From NCBI RefSeq assembly GCF_040225985.1, contig NZ_JBBPEU010000010.1, positions 1-64,000 on the forward strand: a stretch of 64,000 nt of DNA, in the 5' to 3' direction. Positions 33,900 to 41,318 of this stretch are shown here, piece by piece. The notes beneath the pieces are model-generated. The model saw nothing but the letters and a program-made list of their open reading frames with translations, was not told where the DNA came from and made no database searches. How positions within the stretch are numbered: the first letter of the stretch is position 1; each line of letters starts with the position of its first letter. The position numbers and the translations under genes were made by a program. This stretch comes from Shimia sp040225985. Lineage in GTDB: Bacteria; Pseudomonadota; Alphaproteobacteria; Rhodobacterales; Rhodobacteraceae.

Positions 33900-35474
33900 T
33901 TAAGGTGCGGCGCGGGGGATCACCCAGTCCTCGCCCCGTGATGTCGTTACGTATTCCGGCCATCGGAAATTCAGCGGCGGATCATAGTCACAGAGCGGCG
34001 CGATCCACTCCGTGCCACCGATCCCGCCGCCGGTCCGATCGCGGAATTCGTCCTGCGCGCGCTGCAACGCACCGGCATCGCTCAAGAGATCAAGCGCGGT
34101 CATTGAAAGAACCTTGGCCGCGGTTTCAATCATCGGGTCAATACAGGCCGGATGGCCCCCAAGCGCATTCATCGCCCAGGCCGGATAGGCATAGCCCGCA
34201 GGGGCCGACAGGGCGGGACGCCCAATATAAAGGCGCACCGTGGGCGCGTGCCAGCAATACTCGGTGTAGTCGTCGGATGTGAAGTGCCGCTGGGTCGGCG
34301 GCAGCATCTGGCGCAGCGCCGCCTCGGCCTGTTCCGGTGGGGTGAGGTCCGAGATCATAGGCAGAAAGGGGGCGTCCATCGGATCAAGGCCCAGTTCGCT
34401 CTGGATTGCGCGGGCGAACTCTTTGGCAGCGTCCCCCCAGTCAGGGGCCCCCACGGTTTCAAGATTGGCGTAGGTCAGCTTGGCCATGGCGTGGTTGGGC
34501 AGACCGGGGCGCGATTTCGCCACCCAGTGCCGCCGCCACGAACAATGCGTCATCTGCGCCGCCGACTGGGCAAAATGGTCAAGGCCGCGGATGATATGGT
34601 CGGCCTCTTCTATCTCTGAAATGCGGATGAAATACTGGATCTGCGCGATCTGGGCCGGAATATTGTCGGCGGTGGCTTGTCCGTGGCTGAGGATGGTTTC
34701 GTTCATCGACCAGCTTTGACCGGGCGCCATGACATGTTCGCGCAGCGCCTTGGCCGACTGGTACATCATGACCATGGCATCGGTCGCACCGGGGGCGCGG
34801 GCGGCGGCATGGCTGGCCGGGATGGGCGAGTCGTCACTACCCGCCATCCATGTCTCGGGGTCGTCGCAGGTGAACTCATAGATCACCCCGTAGCCCACAC
34901 CGCAATGCGTGTCCCAGCGCACCGTGTTGCACAGTGGCGCCATATAGAACGGATGAAAGGACAGGGCCGCATCCAGATCATCGTAATACCCGGCGGCCGC
35001 ATGGATCGGCTTTGACCCGCGCAGTTTCTCGGCCGGCTCGCCGAAGAATTTCAGGCGGCCGGGAATGTTGTGCTGTTCCATGGCAGCCTTAGCGGCAAGA
35101 AATCCCCCCAGTGCCCCCATCCCGAGGGCTGAATGGGGGTCTGTATGCCCGCCCGCGTGCGGCCCCAGCCCCGGGCGCGGCATCTCACGCGGTTCTGCAG
35201 CCTGACAATTACCGGGGATGCCATCATATTCCGCATACCCGCCGATGGTCGGGCCGGGCCCGTTCTCCCACGTGGCGCAAAAGGCCGTGGGCATCCCGCC
35301 TGATCCTTCCTCGACCACGAATCCCTCGCGGCGCAGAAGATCGACATAAAACGCGGCGCTTTTGTATTCGCGCCACGCGGTTTCGCCGAAATCCCAGATC
35401 TGGCGCGTCCATTGCGACAGCTCGCCCATGCGCGATTCGACGGTGTCACAGGCGGTGGTCTTGGCCGGATGCAT
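33900..35474 (-). CDS. M20-family amidohydrolase, AbgB-like
   Basis: A 524-residue metallo-amidohydrolase of the aminobenzoyl-glutamate-utilisation (AbgB) type. Metal-site segments are GPHAGGHTDPHSALG (residues ~104-118) and KFFGEPAEKLRGSKP (~141-155); later come CGVGYGVIYEF and DTEDYTE-like TSDDYTEYCWHAPT. The protein is longer than typical M20 peptidases, as AbgB members are. The substrate is some N-acyl or amide-linked amino acid, not determined. ATG 35474 has AAAGGAG. It is convergent with nusB and divergent from the small membrane gene at 35653. Confidence 0.75.
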   Translation of the reverse strand: MHPAKTTACDTVESRMGELSQWTRQIWDFGETAWREYKSAAFYVDLLRREGFVVEEGSGGMPTAFCATWENGPGPTIGGYAEYDGIPGNCQAAEPREMPRPGLGPHAGGHTDPHSALGMGALGGFLAAKAAMEQHNIPGRLKFFGEPAEKLRGSKPIHAAAGYYDDLDAALSFHPFYMAPLCNTVRWDTHCGVGYGVIYEFTCDDPETWMAGSDDSPIPASHAAARAPGATDAMVMMYQSAKALREHVMAPGQSWSMNETILSHGQATADNIPAQIAQIQYFIRISEIEEADHIIRGLDHFAQSAAQMTHCSWRRHWVAKSRPGLPNHAMAKLTYANLETVGAPDWGDAAKEFARAIQSELGLDPMDAPFLPMISDLTPPEQAEAALRQMLPPTQRHFTSDDYTEYCWHAPTVRLYIGRPALSAPAGYAYPAWAMNALGGHPACIDPMIETAAKVLSMTALDLLSDAGALQRAQDEFRDRTGGGIGGTEWIAPLCDYDPPLNFRWPEYVTTSRGEDWVIPRAAP

Positions 35475-35652
35475 CGGGCACTCCTTTAAGATTTTGGATT
35501 TCCCGCAGCCTAGAGGCGACAAATCGCCGAGCGCAAGCCCGACTTCCGGGCATTGTCGGTTAAGGACGTCGGGAAACCTAAATTCAGGGAAATTGCCCTT
35601 GCCATATGCGGAAATCAGCATACCATAAGACAGAGTTAAGGGAGTTACCCTC

Positions 35653-35964
35653 ATGCCGAAACTGATACGACTTTACATTACGCAGGTGATCGCGGGCTTT
35701 GGCCTCTCGGCGATCTTTGTCGGGCTCCTGCTTTATTTCAATGTCGCCAATCTGTGGCATCTGGTCAGCAACACCTCGGGCGGCACGGTTGCGGCCTTTA
35801 TGTTGTTCATGCTGAACGGGATCGTGTTTGCCGGTGTGCAATTTTCGATCACGATCATGCGCATGGCGCAGGATGACACGCCCGGCGGCGGCAAGAAAGA
35901 CGACCTGCCGGTGATGCCTGCACAATTGGTGCCGGTCAAGGTTGAGGCGCACAAGACCCTCTGA
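35653..35964 (+). CDS. Small two-helix membrane protein
   Basis: A 103-residue protein with TM segments at ~12-30 and ~42-65 and a hydrophilic C-terminal tail (TPGGGKKDDLPVMP). No domain recognised; such short proteins occur next to housekeeping genes in Rhodobacterales. ATG 35653 is preceded by AAGGGAG. A strong terminator follows. Confidence 0.65.
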   Translation: MPKLIRLYITQVIAGFGLSAIFVGLLLYFNVANLWHLVSNTSGGTVAAFMLFMLNGIVFAGVQFSITIMRMAQDDTPGGGKKDDLPVMPAQLVPVKVEAHKTL

Positions 35965-35985
35965 ACAAGCTTACCACTCACGAAG

Positions 35986-36018
35986 AAAGCCGCCTCTGGT
36001 CAGAGGCGGCTTTTCTTT
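35986..36018 (+). terminator. Intrinsic terminator after the small membrane gene
   Basis: AAAGCCGCCTCTG (35986-35998) is fully complementary to CAGAGGCGGCTTT (36001-36013) and runs into TTTTCTTTT. This is a very strong rho-independent terminator. Confidence 0.95.
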
Positions 36019-36025
36019 TGGTTTC

Positions 36026-36180
36026 ATACGGTTGAAAGTGGCGGGCCCGCAAAACGCAACCGTGGGGTTCTCTCATTCCCGAGGACCTGTTTGCACAGGT
36101 GGGCGCCAGGTAACCAGGCCAGGACCAGGACAGAGCCAGCTCCCTCGGAATTATTTAAGGCCACCGGAATGCAACCGTAT
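36026..36180 (+). ncRNA. Candidate structured RNA of unknown type
   Basis: The 348-base gap between the membrane gene and mmcB has no convincing reading frame but shows nested complementarity. ATACGGTTG (36026-36034) pairs with CAACCGTAT (36172-36180). Inside it GTGGC (36038-36042) pairs with GCCAC (36160-36164), then CCGAGG (36079-36084) with CCTCGG (36143-36148). A perfect hairpin ACCTGT-ttgc-ACAGGT (36085-36100) stacks next to it. Four CCAGG copies lie at 36106-36129. It follows a strong terminator, so it could be its own transcript. It does not match tmRNA, SRP RNA, RNase P RNA or a riboswitch that I know. The remainder to 36286 shows nothing I can name. Confidence 0.35.
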
Positions 36181-36286
36181 CACGAGAAGGGCAGCACCCG
36201 CCGAAGCTCTAGGTAAGGCGCATGGGCGATCACGGCAAGAGGGCGCGAGGCCGGAACAAGATTTATTTTGCTGAGGCTTGATTTTT

Positions 36287-36301
36287 GTTCACGAATTGTT
36301 C
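36287..36301 (+). promoter_or_regulatory. LexA (SOS) box, GTTC-N7-GTTC
   Basis: GTTC at 36287-36290 and at 36298-36301 with a 7-base spacer, 11 bases before the mmcB ATG. MmcB is a known SOS-regulated repair protein in Caulobacter, so operator and gene support each other. Confidence 0.85.
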
Positions 36302-36312
36302 ACGTTTGGGGC

Positions 36313-36765
36313 ATGACTGAACTTTTACAGCCCGGACAGCTTCTCGCGCGTGGTGTCTCGCGTCACCTGCGTGGACATGGCTTTGTTTCCATTGAGGAAT
36401 TTGTGCCCGCGCGCGGGTTGCGCGTGGATGTCATGGCGCTGGGGGCGAAGGGGGAATTATGGATCGTCGAATGTAAATCCAGCCGCGCCGACTTTCAGAG
36501 CGATGCCAAGTGGGAAGGTTATCTGGATTGGTGTGACCGGTATTTCTGGGCGGTGGATACCGAGTTTCCGACCGATTTGTTGCCGGACGAGACCGGCCTA
36601 ATCATGGCGGATGCCTATGACGCCGAGATCATCCGCATGGCCCCTGAAAGCAAGCTTGCGCCGGCGCGTCGTAAGAAGCTGATCCAGAAGTTTGCGACTG
36701 ATGCCGCGCGCCGGTTGCAACGGTTTCGGGATCCGAAGCTGCCGGCTCTTCCAGACGAGGTCTAG
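36313..36765 (+). CDS. mmcB: MmcB family DNA repair protein
   Basis: A 150-residue PD-(D/E)XK nuclease-like protein implicated in mitomycin C (crosslink) resistance. The core motif reads Asp39 (RVDVMAL) followed by Glu53-Cys-Lys55 (WIVECKSS), the normal arrangement of this nuclease fold. The gene is immediately behind a LexA box, and the SOS operator is so close that it must overlap the promoter or transcript start. It converges on the small gene at 36774 with 8 bases between stops. Confidence 0.88.
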   Translation: MTELLQPGQLLARGVSRHLRGHGFVSIEEFVPARGLRVDVMALGAKGELWIVECKSSRADFQSDAKWEGYLDWCDRYFWAVDTEFPTDLLPDETGLIMADAYDAEIIRMAPESKLAPARRKKLIQKFATDAARRLQRFRDPKLPALPDEV

Positions 36766-36773
36766 GCGCGGGC

Positions 36774-36962
36774 TCAGTCGCCGATCTTGCGGCCTGCGGC
36801 GGCGGCGGCCATGATCTCCTCGGCGATCTCCTCGGCTTCCTCGGGTGAGAAATCCATTGGAATTTCAATGCCATCCGCCTCGATAAACAGGCGGACAAAC
36901 CCTTTGTCGGTAGGGCCGATCTGCAGGTTGGCCTCGATATCGCGTTCAGTGTTGATGCCCAT
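36774..36962 (-). CDS. Small conserved acidic protein (DUF6324-like)
   Basis: A 62-residue protein: an N-terminal strand region (NLQIGPTDKGFVRLFIEADG) followed by a helix with EEAEEIAEEIMAAAAAG. The start at 36962 is fixed by GAGGAG 8-9 bases upstream; the longer frame has no ribosome site. I recognise it as a conserved Rhodobacterales small protein without known function. Confidence 0.6.
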   Translation of the reverse strand: MGINTERDIEANLQIGPTDKGFVRLFIEADGIEIPMDFSPEEAEEIAEEIMAAAAAGRKIGD

Positions 36963-37122
36963 GACGGTACTCCTCGTGTAAGGCTTTCGCCTAGCGTGAA
37001 ACCAGGCGCTTGGCAAGCATCGCGCAACGGCGCAGCCCCACCAAAAACCTGGGCCGGAATGAGAAAAAAAGTGCGTTTAGGTGCTTGCATTCATCTGCGC
37101 TGGGGGCTAAATCGCCCTCAGT

Positions 37123-37199
37123 GCCGCCTTAGCTCAGTTGGTTAGAGCGCCTGATTGTGGATCAGGAGGTCCCCCGTTCGAGCCGGGGAGGTGGTACCA
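37123..37199 (+). tRNA. tRNA-His (anticodon GTG)
   Basis: A 77-base cloverleaf with the D-arm AGCTCAGTTGGTTAGAGC, anticodon loop TTGTGGA (GTG at 37157-37159), T-arm with GTTCGAGCC and an encoded CCA. The acceptor stem GCCGCCT pairs with AGGTGGT, position 73 is A, and the base before position 1 is T, so there is no encoded G-1. This A73, G-1-less form is the known alphaproteobacterial variant of tRNA-His. Confidence 0.97.
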
Positions 37200-37267
37200 C
37201 CCTCTCTTTCCCGAAAATCGCTAGTTGCCCTCTGTTTTGTGCGGTTTGTACAAAACTTTCCGGCGGT

Positions 37268-37561
37268 TCAGTCGATTTGCACATCCTGTTTCAACGCGCC
37301 GGTCATCTGGTCAAAGATCAGGATGCGCTGGTCGTCGGTCACAACGGCCCACCACCCCTGGCCGATGGTGATGGCGGTGGCGCTGACGCCGTGGGGCAAG
37401 GTGATCTGATCGGGCATCGTGGGGCCATCGTCATTCAGGCGGATGACAATCAGGGCGACAACCACTACAAGCCCGACAATCATGATGCCTGTCAGTCCCG
37501 TCACCAGCAGGCGCAGAAACCGCAAGTTCGCCGGTTCGACCGGTTCAGGAGTCTCTTCCAT
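37268..37561 (-). CDS. Small single-pass membrane protein (DUF6476-like)
   Basis: A 97-residue protein: a short acidic N-terminus (MEETPEPVEP), a TM helix at ~18-41 (LVTGLTGIMIVGLVVVVALI) and a ~50-residue domain ending in QRILIFDQMTGALKQ. Function unknown. Its start codon shares two bases with the start of the divergent RluD-type gene (palindrome CCATGG), so each ribosome site lies in the other's coding sequence. Confidence 0.7.
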   Translation of the reverse strand: MEETPEPVEPANLRFLRLLVTGLTGIMIVGLVVVVALIVIRLNDDGPTMPDQITLPHGVSATAITIGQGWWAVVTDDQRILIFDQMTGALKQDVQID

Positions 37562-38591
37562 GGCAACCACCCTTGTCACGTTCCAGATCGCGGACAATCC
37601 GCCTGCGCGTCTTGATAAGGCGCTTTCGCGCGATGTGCCAGAAGAAGCGACCCTGTCACGCACGCGGCTGGCGAAACTCTTGGGCGAGGGGTGTATCACG
37701 GTCAATGGCGTGGTGGCCGACAACCCCAAGGCCAAGGTTTCCGAGGGGGATACGGTTGAGATCACCGTGCCGATTGCGGACGAATCCCATATCGGCCCCG
37801 AAGATATCCCGCTGGAGGTGGTGTATGAGGATGACGACCTGATCGTCATCAACAAGCCCGCGGGCATGGTGGTGCATCCCGCACCCGGCACGCCGAACGG
37901 CACGCTGGTCAATGCGCTTTTGCATCATTGCGGGGATAGCCTGTCCGGCGTGGGAGGCGTGCAGCGTCCGGGGATCGTGCATCGCATCGACAAGGAAACC
38001 TCGGGCCTGTTGGTGGTTGCCAAATCGGACAAGGCGCATCAGGGTTTGGCGGCGCAGTTCGAAAAGCACACGGTCGAGCGGTATTACAACGCAGTGGTTT
38101 ACGGCGTGCCCGATGCCAACGACCCACGCCTGCGCGGCGTGAAAGGCGTAAATTTCGAGTCGGGCAACATCATGCGCATCACAACCCATCTTGCTCGCCA
38201 CAAGACCGACCGCCAGAAGCAGGCTGTGCTGTTCCAGGGCGGGCGCCACGCGGTGACGCGGTCCCGTATTGTTCAGGCTTTCGGAAACCCGCCGGTGGTG
38301 TCGTTGATCGAATGCTGGCTGGAAACCGGCCGCACCCACCAGATCCGGGTGCACATGGCCCATGCCGGGCATGGGCTGGTTGGAGATCCCGTCTATGGTG
38401 GCCGCCGCAAGCTGGCCGAAAAGGCGATTGGCGTGGCGGGTGTCGAGGCCGTGAAAGCCTTTCCTCGTCAGGCCCTGCACGCCGCCGTTCTGGGGTTCGA
38501 ACATCCCGTCACGGGTGAAAACGTCCGCTTCGAGGCCGAACTGCCCGAGGATATGCAGGCGTTGATTGGGGCGTTGCAAAGGGCTGAGTGA
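37560..38591 (+). CDS. rluD: Ribosomal large subunit pseudouridine synthase, RluD type
   Basis: A 343-residue pseudouridine synthase. An N-terminal S4 RNA-binding domain (ARLDKALSRD through NGVVADNPKAK) is followed by the RluA/RluD catalytic domain with GIVHRIDKETSGLLVVAK (catalytic Asp144) and ETGRTHQIRVHM. RluD acts on helix 69 of 23S rRNA; RluC or RluA-like specificity is not excluded. ATG 37560 has AGGAG upstream inside the opposite gene. Confidence 0.88.
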   Translation: MATTLVTFQIADNPPARLDKALSRDVPEEATLSRTRLAKLLGEGCITVNGVVADNPKAKVSEGDTVEITVPIADESHIGPEDIPLEVVYEDDDLIVINKPAGMVVHPAPGTPNGTLVNALLHHCGDSLSGVGGVQRPGIVHRIDKETSGLLVVAKSDKAHQGLAAQFEKHTVERYYNAVVYGVPDANDPRLRGVKGVNFESGNIMRITTHLARHKTDRQKQAVLFQGGRHAVTRSRIVQAFGNPPVVSLIECWLETGRTHQIRVHMAHAGHGLVGDPVYGGRRKLAEKAIGVAGVEAVKAFPRQALHAAVLGFEHPVTGENVRFEAELPEDMQALIGALQRAE

Positions 38592-38640
38592 TCAGAGCTG
38601 AGGACAGCCCCAGACCTTGGGTGGGGCGAGGGGCGGGGGC

Positions 38641-39132
38641 TTAATCACCCAGCGCGAAGGTTGCGCCAAAGGCAAACAGGGCGCCGCTGTTGCCGTTGAA
38701 ATCCGGCGCGGGCACGACCTGCATGAACGCGTTGCGGTAGTTCACCTGAAAGGCGGGCAGGACAACGATGTCGGAACTGCCCAATGTCACGTCAAAATGA
38801 CGGGCATTGTCGCCATAGTCGGCAAAACTGGCCACTGCGCCGAGCGCGACCTGTCCCACATCCCAGAACTTGCCCATGGAGACCATCGGCGAGACGTCCT
38901 CGTAACTGTTGAGAAAGGCACCTGCCGAATAGTCCAGGGTCCACAACCGGTCTTCCCAGGTCACAATCAGACCGGGGTTGAATTCGTTCCAGCTGTTCTG
39001 GCCGGGATTGGGGGGCGTCAGGTTATAGTGGTAGGACGCCAGCGGAATATAAAGCCTGTCAGGACGCAGCCCTTCGGCGGTGGCAATGGTGGCTGTCAGC
39101 GCCGTCAAAAGACACGCAATTACAGTTTTCAT
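38641..39132 (-). CDS. Putative envelope beta-barrel-like protein
   Basis: A 163-residue protein with a signal peptide (~20 residues ending TIATAE) and a short strand-rich mature part (LYIPLASYHYN, WNEFNPGLIVTWE, LDYSAGAFLNSYE), recalling small eight-strand outer-membrane barrels such as PagP in layout. No catalytic residues can be assigned. ATG 39132 has AGGAGA upstream. Its start faces rpoH across a 302-base gap. Confidence 0.5.
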   Translation of the reverse strand: MKTVIACLLTALTATIATAEGLRPDRLYIPLASYHYNLTPPNPGQNSWNEFNPGLIVTWEDRLWTLDYSAGAFLNSYEDVSPMVSMGKFWDVGQVALGAVASFADYGDNARHFDVTLGSSDIVVLPAFQVNYRNAFMQVVPAPDFNGNSGALFAFGATFALGD

Positions 39133-39434
39133 GGGGTTCTCCTGCCCGAAGACGTCTTGTTTACCTGCTTTTATGTCAATGAATCTGACAGAGAGACGCG
39201 GCAGTGTTGAGATGGGATTGTGGCATTTACGCGGTTTTCCTGCCGACGTTGCGCCGTTGTAACATTCCCCCTGCGCACAGCACATGCGCGTGAGCGCAAT
39301 CTTGCACTACTGGAATTTCGCAGGGCGGATGTTCATAATGTCTTAAAGAAATCGTGCGAGGGGTTCTTGAAACCCCGTTAGCGCCAACCTATCTGAATGT
39401 TAACCTTTGTAACATCGTAAGGGGGGACATGATA
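39133..39434. other. Divergent intergenic region upstream of rpoH
   Basis: 302 bases between the envelope protein and rpoH. The right-hand end holds the heat-shock-type promoter at 39366-39394 and the AAGGGGGG ribosome site of rpoH. The left part presumably carries the promoter of the minus-strand gene, but I see no clear box, no GANTC site and no tRNA. Confidence 0.5.
39366..39394 (+). promoter_or_regulatory. Heat-shock (RpoH/sigma-32-type) promoter of rpoH
   Basis: CTTGAAA (39366-39372) and CCTATCT (39388-39394) are separated by 15 bases, close to the sigma-32 consensus CTTGAAA/CCCATnT with 13-15 spacing. The -35 lies within an inverted repeat GGGGTT/AACCCC (39360-39376). The expected start would give a leader of about 30 bases before the rpoH ATG, so rpoH appears autoregulated. 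Confidence 0.65.
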
Positions 39435-40331
39435 ATGAGTAACTACGCAAATCTCCCGGCCCCGACGCCGGAAGGCGGTTTGAACCGCTATATGCAGGAA
39501 ATCCGGAAATTCCCGTTGTTGGAGCCGGAAGAAGAATACATGCTGGCCAAGCGCTGGGTCGAACAGGAAGATACCGAAGCGGCCCACAAGATGGTTACGT
39601 CGCACCTGCGTCTGGCGGCCAAGATCGCGATGGGATATCGCGGCTATGGCCTGCCGCAGGCCGAGGTGATTTCCGAGGCCAATGTCGGCCTGATGCAGGC
39701 AGTGAAGCGCTTTGACCCTGAAAAGGGCTTCCGTCTTGCAACCTATGCCATGTGGTGGATCCGCGCGAGTATCCAGGAATACATCCTGCGCTCGTGGTCC
39801 TTGGTGAAACTGGGTACGACCAGCGCGCAGAAGAAGCTGTTCTTCAATCTGCGGAAAGCCAAGGCCCGCATCGGCGCCCTCGAAGAAGGCGACCTGCGTC
39901 CCGAGAACGTCAAGCAGATCGCACATGATCTGGGCGTAACTGAGGCCGAAGTTGTGTCTATGAACCGCCGTCTGAGCGGGGGTGATGCGTCGCTTAACGC
40001 ACAGGTCGGGGCGGCCGACGAAGGTACGATGGAATGGCAGGACTGGCTGGAAGATGAAGATGCCGACCAGGCCGCCGATTACGAGGCCCGCGACGAGCTT
40101 GAAGCGCGGCGCGAATTGCTGGCCGAGGCGATGGATGTGCTGAATGACCGCGAAAAGGACATTCTGGTGCAGCGCCGCCTGTCGGAAAAGGCCGTGACGC
40201 TGGAAGATCTCAGCGGTCAGTATGACGTCAGCCGCGAACGCATCCGCCAGATTGAGGTGCGCGCCTTTGAGAAGCTTCAGAAAAGAATGCGTGCGCTGGC
40301 CGCCGAAAAAGGTATGTTGTCCGCATCCTGA
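39435..40331 (+). CDS. rpoH: RNA polymerase heat-shock sigma factor RpoH (sigma-32)
   Basis: A 298-residue alternative sigma factor. Region 2 contains KRFDPEKGFRLATYAMWWI and RASIQEYILRSW; the RpoH box follows as QKKLFFNLR; region 4 ends DVSRERIRQIEVRAFEKL. No region 1.1 is present. ATG 39435 lies 8 bases after AAGGGGGG; an ATG two codons earlier is too close to it. The heat-shock-type promoter upstream suggests positive autoregulation. Rhodobacterales often carry two rpoH paralogues; only one is here. Confidence 0.95.
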   Translation: MSNYANLPAPTPEGGLNRYMQEIRKFPLLEPEEEYMLAKRWVEQEDTEAAHKMVTSHLRLAAKIAMGYRGYGLPQAEVISEANVGLMQAVKRFDPEKGFRLATYAMWWIRASIQEYILRSWSLVKLGTTSAQKKLFFNLRKAKARIGALEEGDLRPENVKQIAHDLGVTEAEVVSMNRRLSGGDASLNAQVGAADEGTMEWQDWLEDEDADQAADYEARDELEARRELLAEAMDVLNDREKDILVQRRLSEKAVTLEDLSGQYDVSRERIRQIEVRAFEKLQKRMRALAAEKGMLSAS

Positions 40332-40337
40332 GTGATC

Positions 40338-40368
40338 TGCGCCCCCGCTTCGGGGGCGCAACTTTTTT
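40338..40368 (+). terminator. Intrinsic terminator of rpoH
   Basis: TGCGCCCCC (40338-40346) and GGGGGCGCA (40352-40360) form a perfect 9-bp stem with a 5-base loop, followed by T6 at 40363-40368. Confidence 0.95.
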
Positions 40369-40378
40369 CGAGGCCGGT

Positions 40379-41305
40379 TTGTCGCGCTGTTTCATCCATC
40401 TGCCCAAGCACCAGCTGCGCCGGGCCTCTCCTGACTCCAGGGGATTTTATGGGGACCTCTATCGTCACCTCGCCTCCGAGGGCGTGGATGTGCGGTTTTG
40501 CGAACGTGAATTTATCCGTGCGCATGAGACGTTTGAACCGGAGGCCTTTCATTTCGTGCACCAGGGCCTCGTGGTGCTGCCCAATGCGCTGAACACCGGG
40601 CCAAGCTACTTGCGCGATTTCTGGTATGCCGATCCGCGCGGGGTATTTGGGGAAAGTTCAATCCGCGACATGGTGTTTGACCCCGCCACCGTGCCCGACC
40701 ACCGGGCCGAGGCCTTTTTCGGCTGGTTGCAGAAGCGGATTGCGAACAAGCGCCTGTCAAAACACACCCAACCGCAAGAGCGCGCCGCCTTCGGGCAGGG
40801 GCACGTGGCGGTGTTCCTGCAAGGGGACTCCCTTCCGGTGATGCGGGCCGCGCATATGAGCGAGGTCGAGATGGTGCAGGCCATTCTGGACGGGGTGCCG
40901 GACCGTGACATTCTGGTCAAACGCCACCCGCGCAACGAGGCGCCGGTGACATGGGCCGCGTTGCAGGACATGGCCCGCGGCACGCCACGTCTGAAACTGG
41001 TCGATGCCAACCTGCATGACATGCTGCAGGGTGCGGTCCTAAGCTGTTCGATCAGTTCGAGTGTCTCGGTCGAGGCAATGTTGCACCGGGTGCCCGCGAT
41101 GGTGTTCGGGCGCACGGATTTTCACCATTGCGCCGTGACCATCGCGCGCCCCGAGGACGTCGCCGAGGGGTTTGAGCAGGCGCTCTCGACGGATTGGCCG
41201 TTCGAGCATTTCCTGTTCTGGTTCTTTCGCGGGCATTGTCTGGATGAACGCGCCCGCGACTGGTTTGGCAAGCTGAAAAAACGGATGACAAGTCTTTCGG
41301 CGTGA
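40379..41305 (+). CDS. Orphan capsule-type (KpsS/KpsC-related) glycosyltransferase-like protein
   Basis: A 308-residue protein whose C-terminal half resembles the nucleotide-sugar-binding half of capsule Kdo transferases: DILVKRHPRNEAP (~178-190, compare KpHP), then LSCSISSSVSVEAMLHRVPAMVFG (~222-245), the counterpart of the 'NSTAG/SGTGFEA' loop. The N-terminal half (HLPKHQLRRASPDSRGFYGD) differs from KpsS. TTG 40379 has GAGG 5-6 bases upstream. It lies 12 kb from the kps cassette and directly after the rpoH terminator. Capsule or other polysaccharide work is inference. Confidence 0.55.
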   Translation: MSRCFIHLPKHQLRRASPDSRGFYGDLYRHLASEGVDVRFCEREFIRAHETFEPEAFHFVHQGLVVLPNALNTGPSYLRDFWYADPRGVFGESSIRDMVFDPATVPDHRAEAFFGWLQKRIANKRLSKHTQPQERAAFGQGHVAVFLQGDSLPVMRAAHMSEVEMVQAILDGVPDRDILVKRHPRNEAPVTWAALQDMARGTPRLKLVDANLHDMLQGAVLSCSISSSVSVEAMLHRVPAMVFGRTDFHHCAVTIARPEDVAEGFEQALSTDWPFEHFLFWFFRGHCLDERARDWFGKLKKRMTSLSA

Positions 41306-41318
41306 GCCCGCGACCTGC

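Noticed and set aside
35942..36274. Frame across the terminator and candidate RNA region
   Set aside because: It starts inside the previous gene, crosses a strong terminator, and its translation is Arg/Pro-rich without family character.
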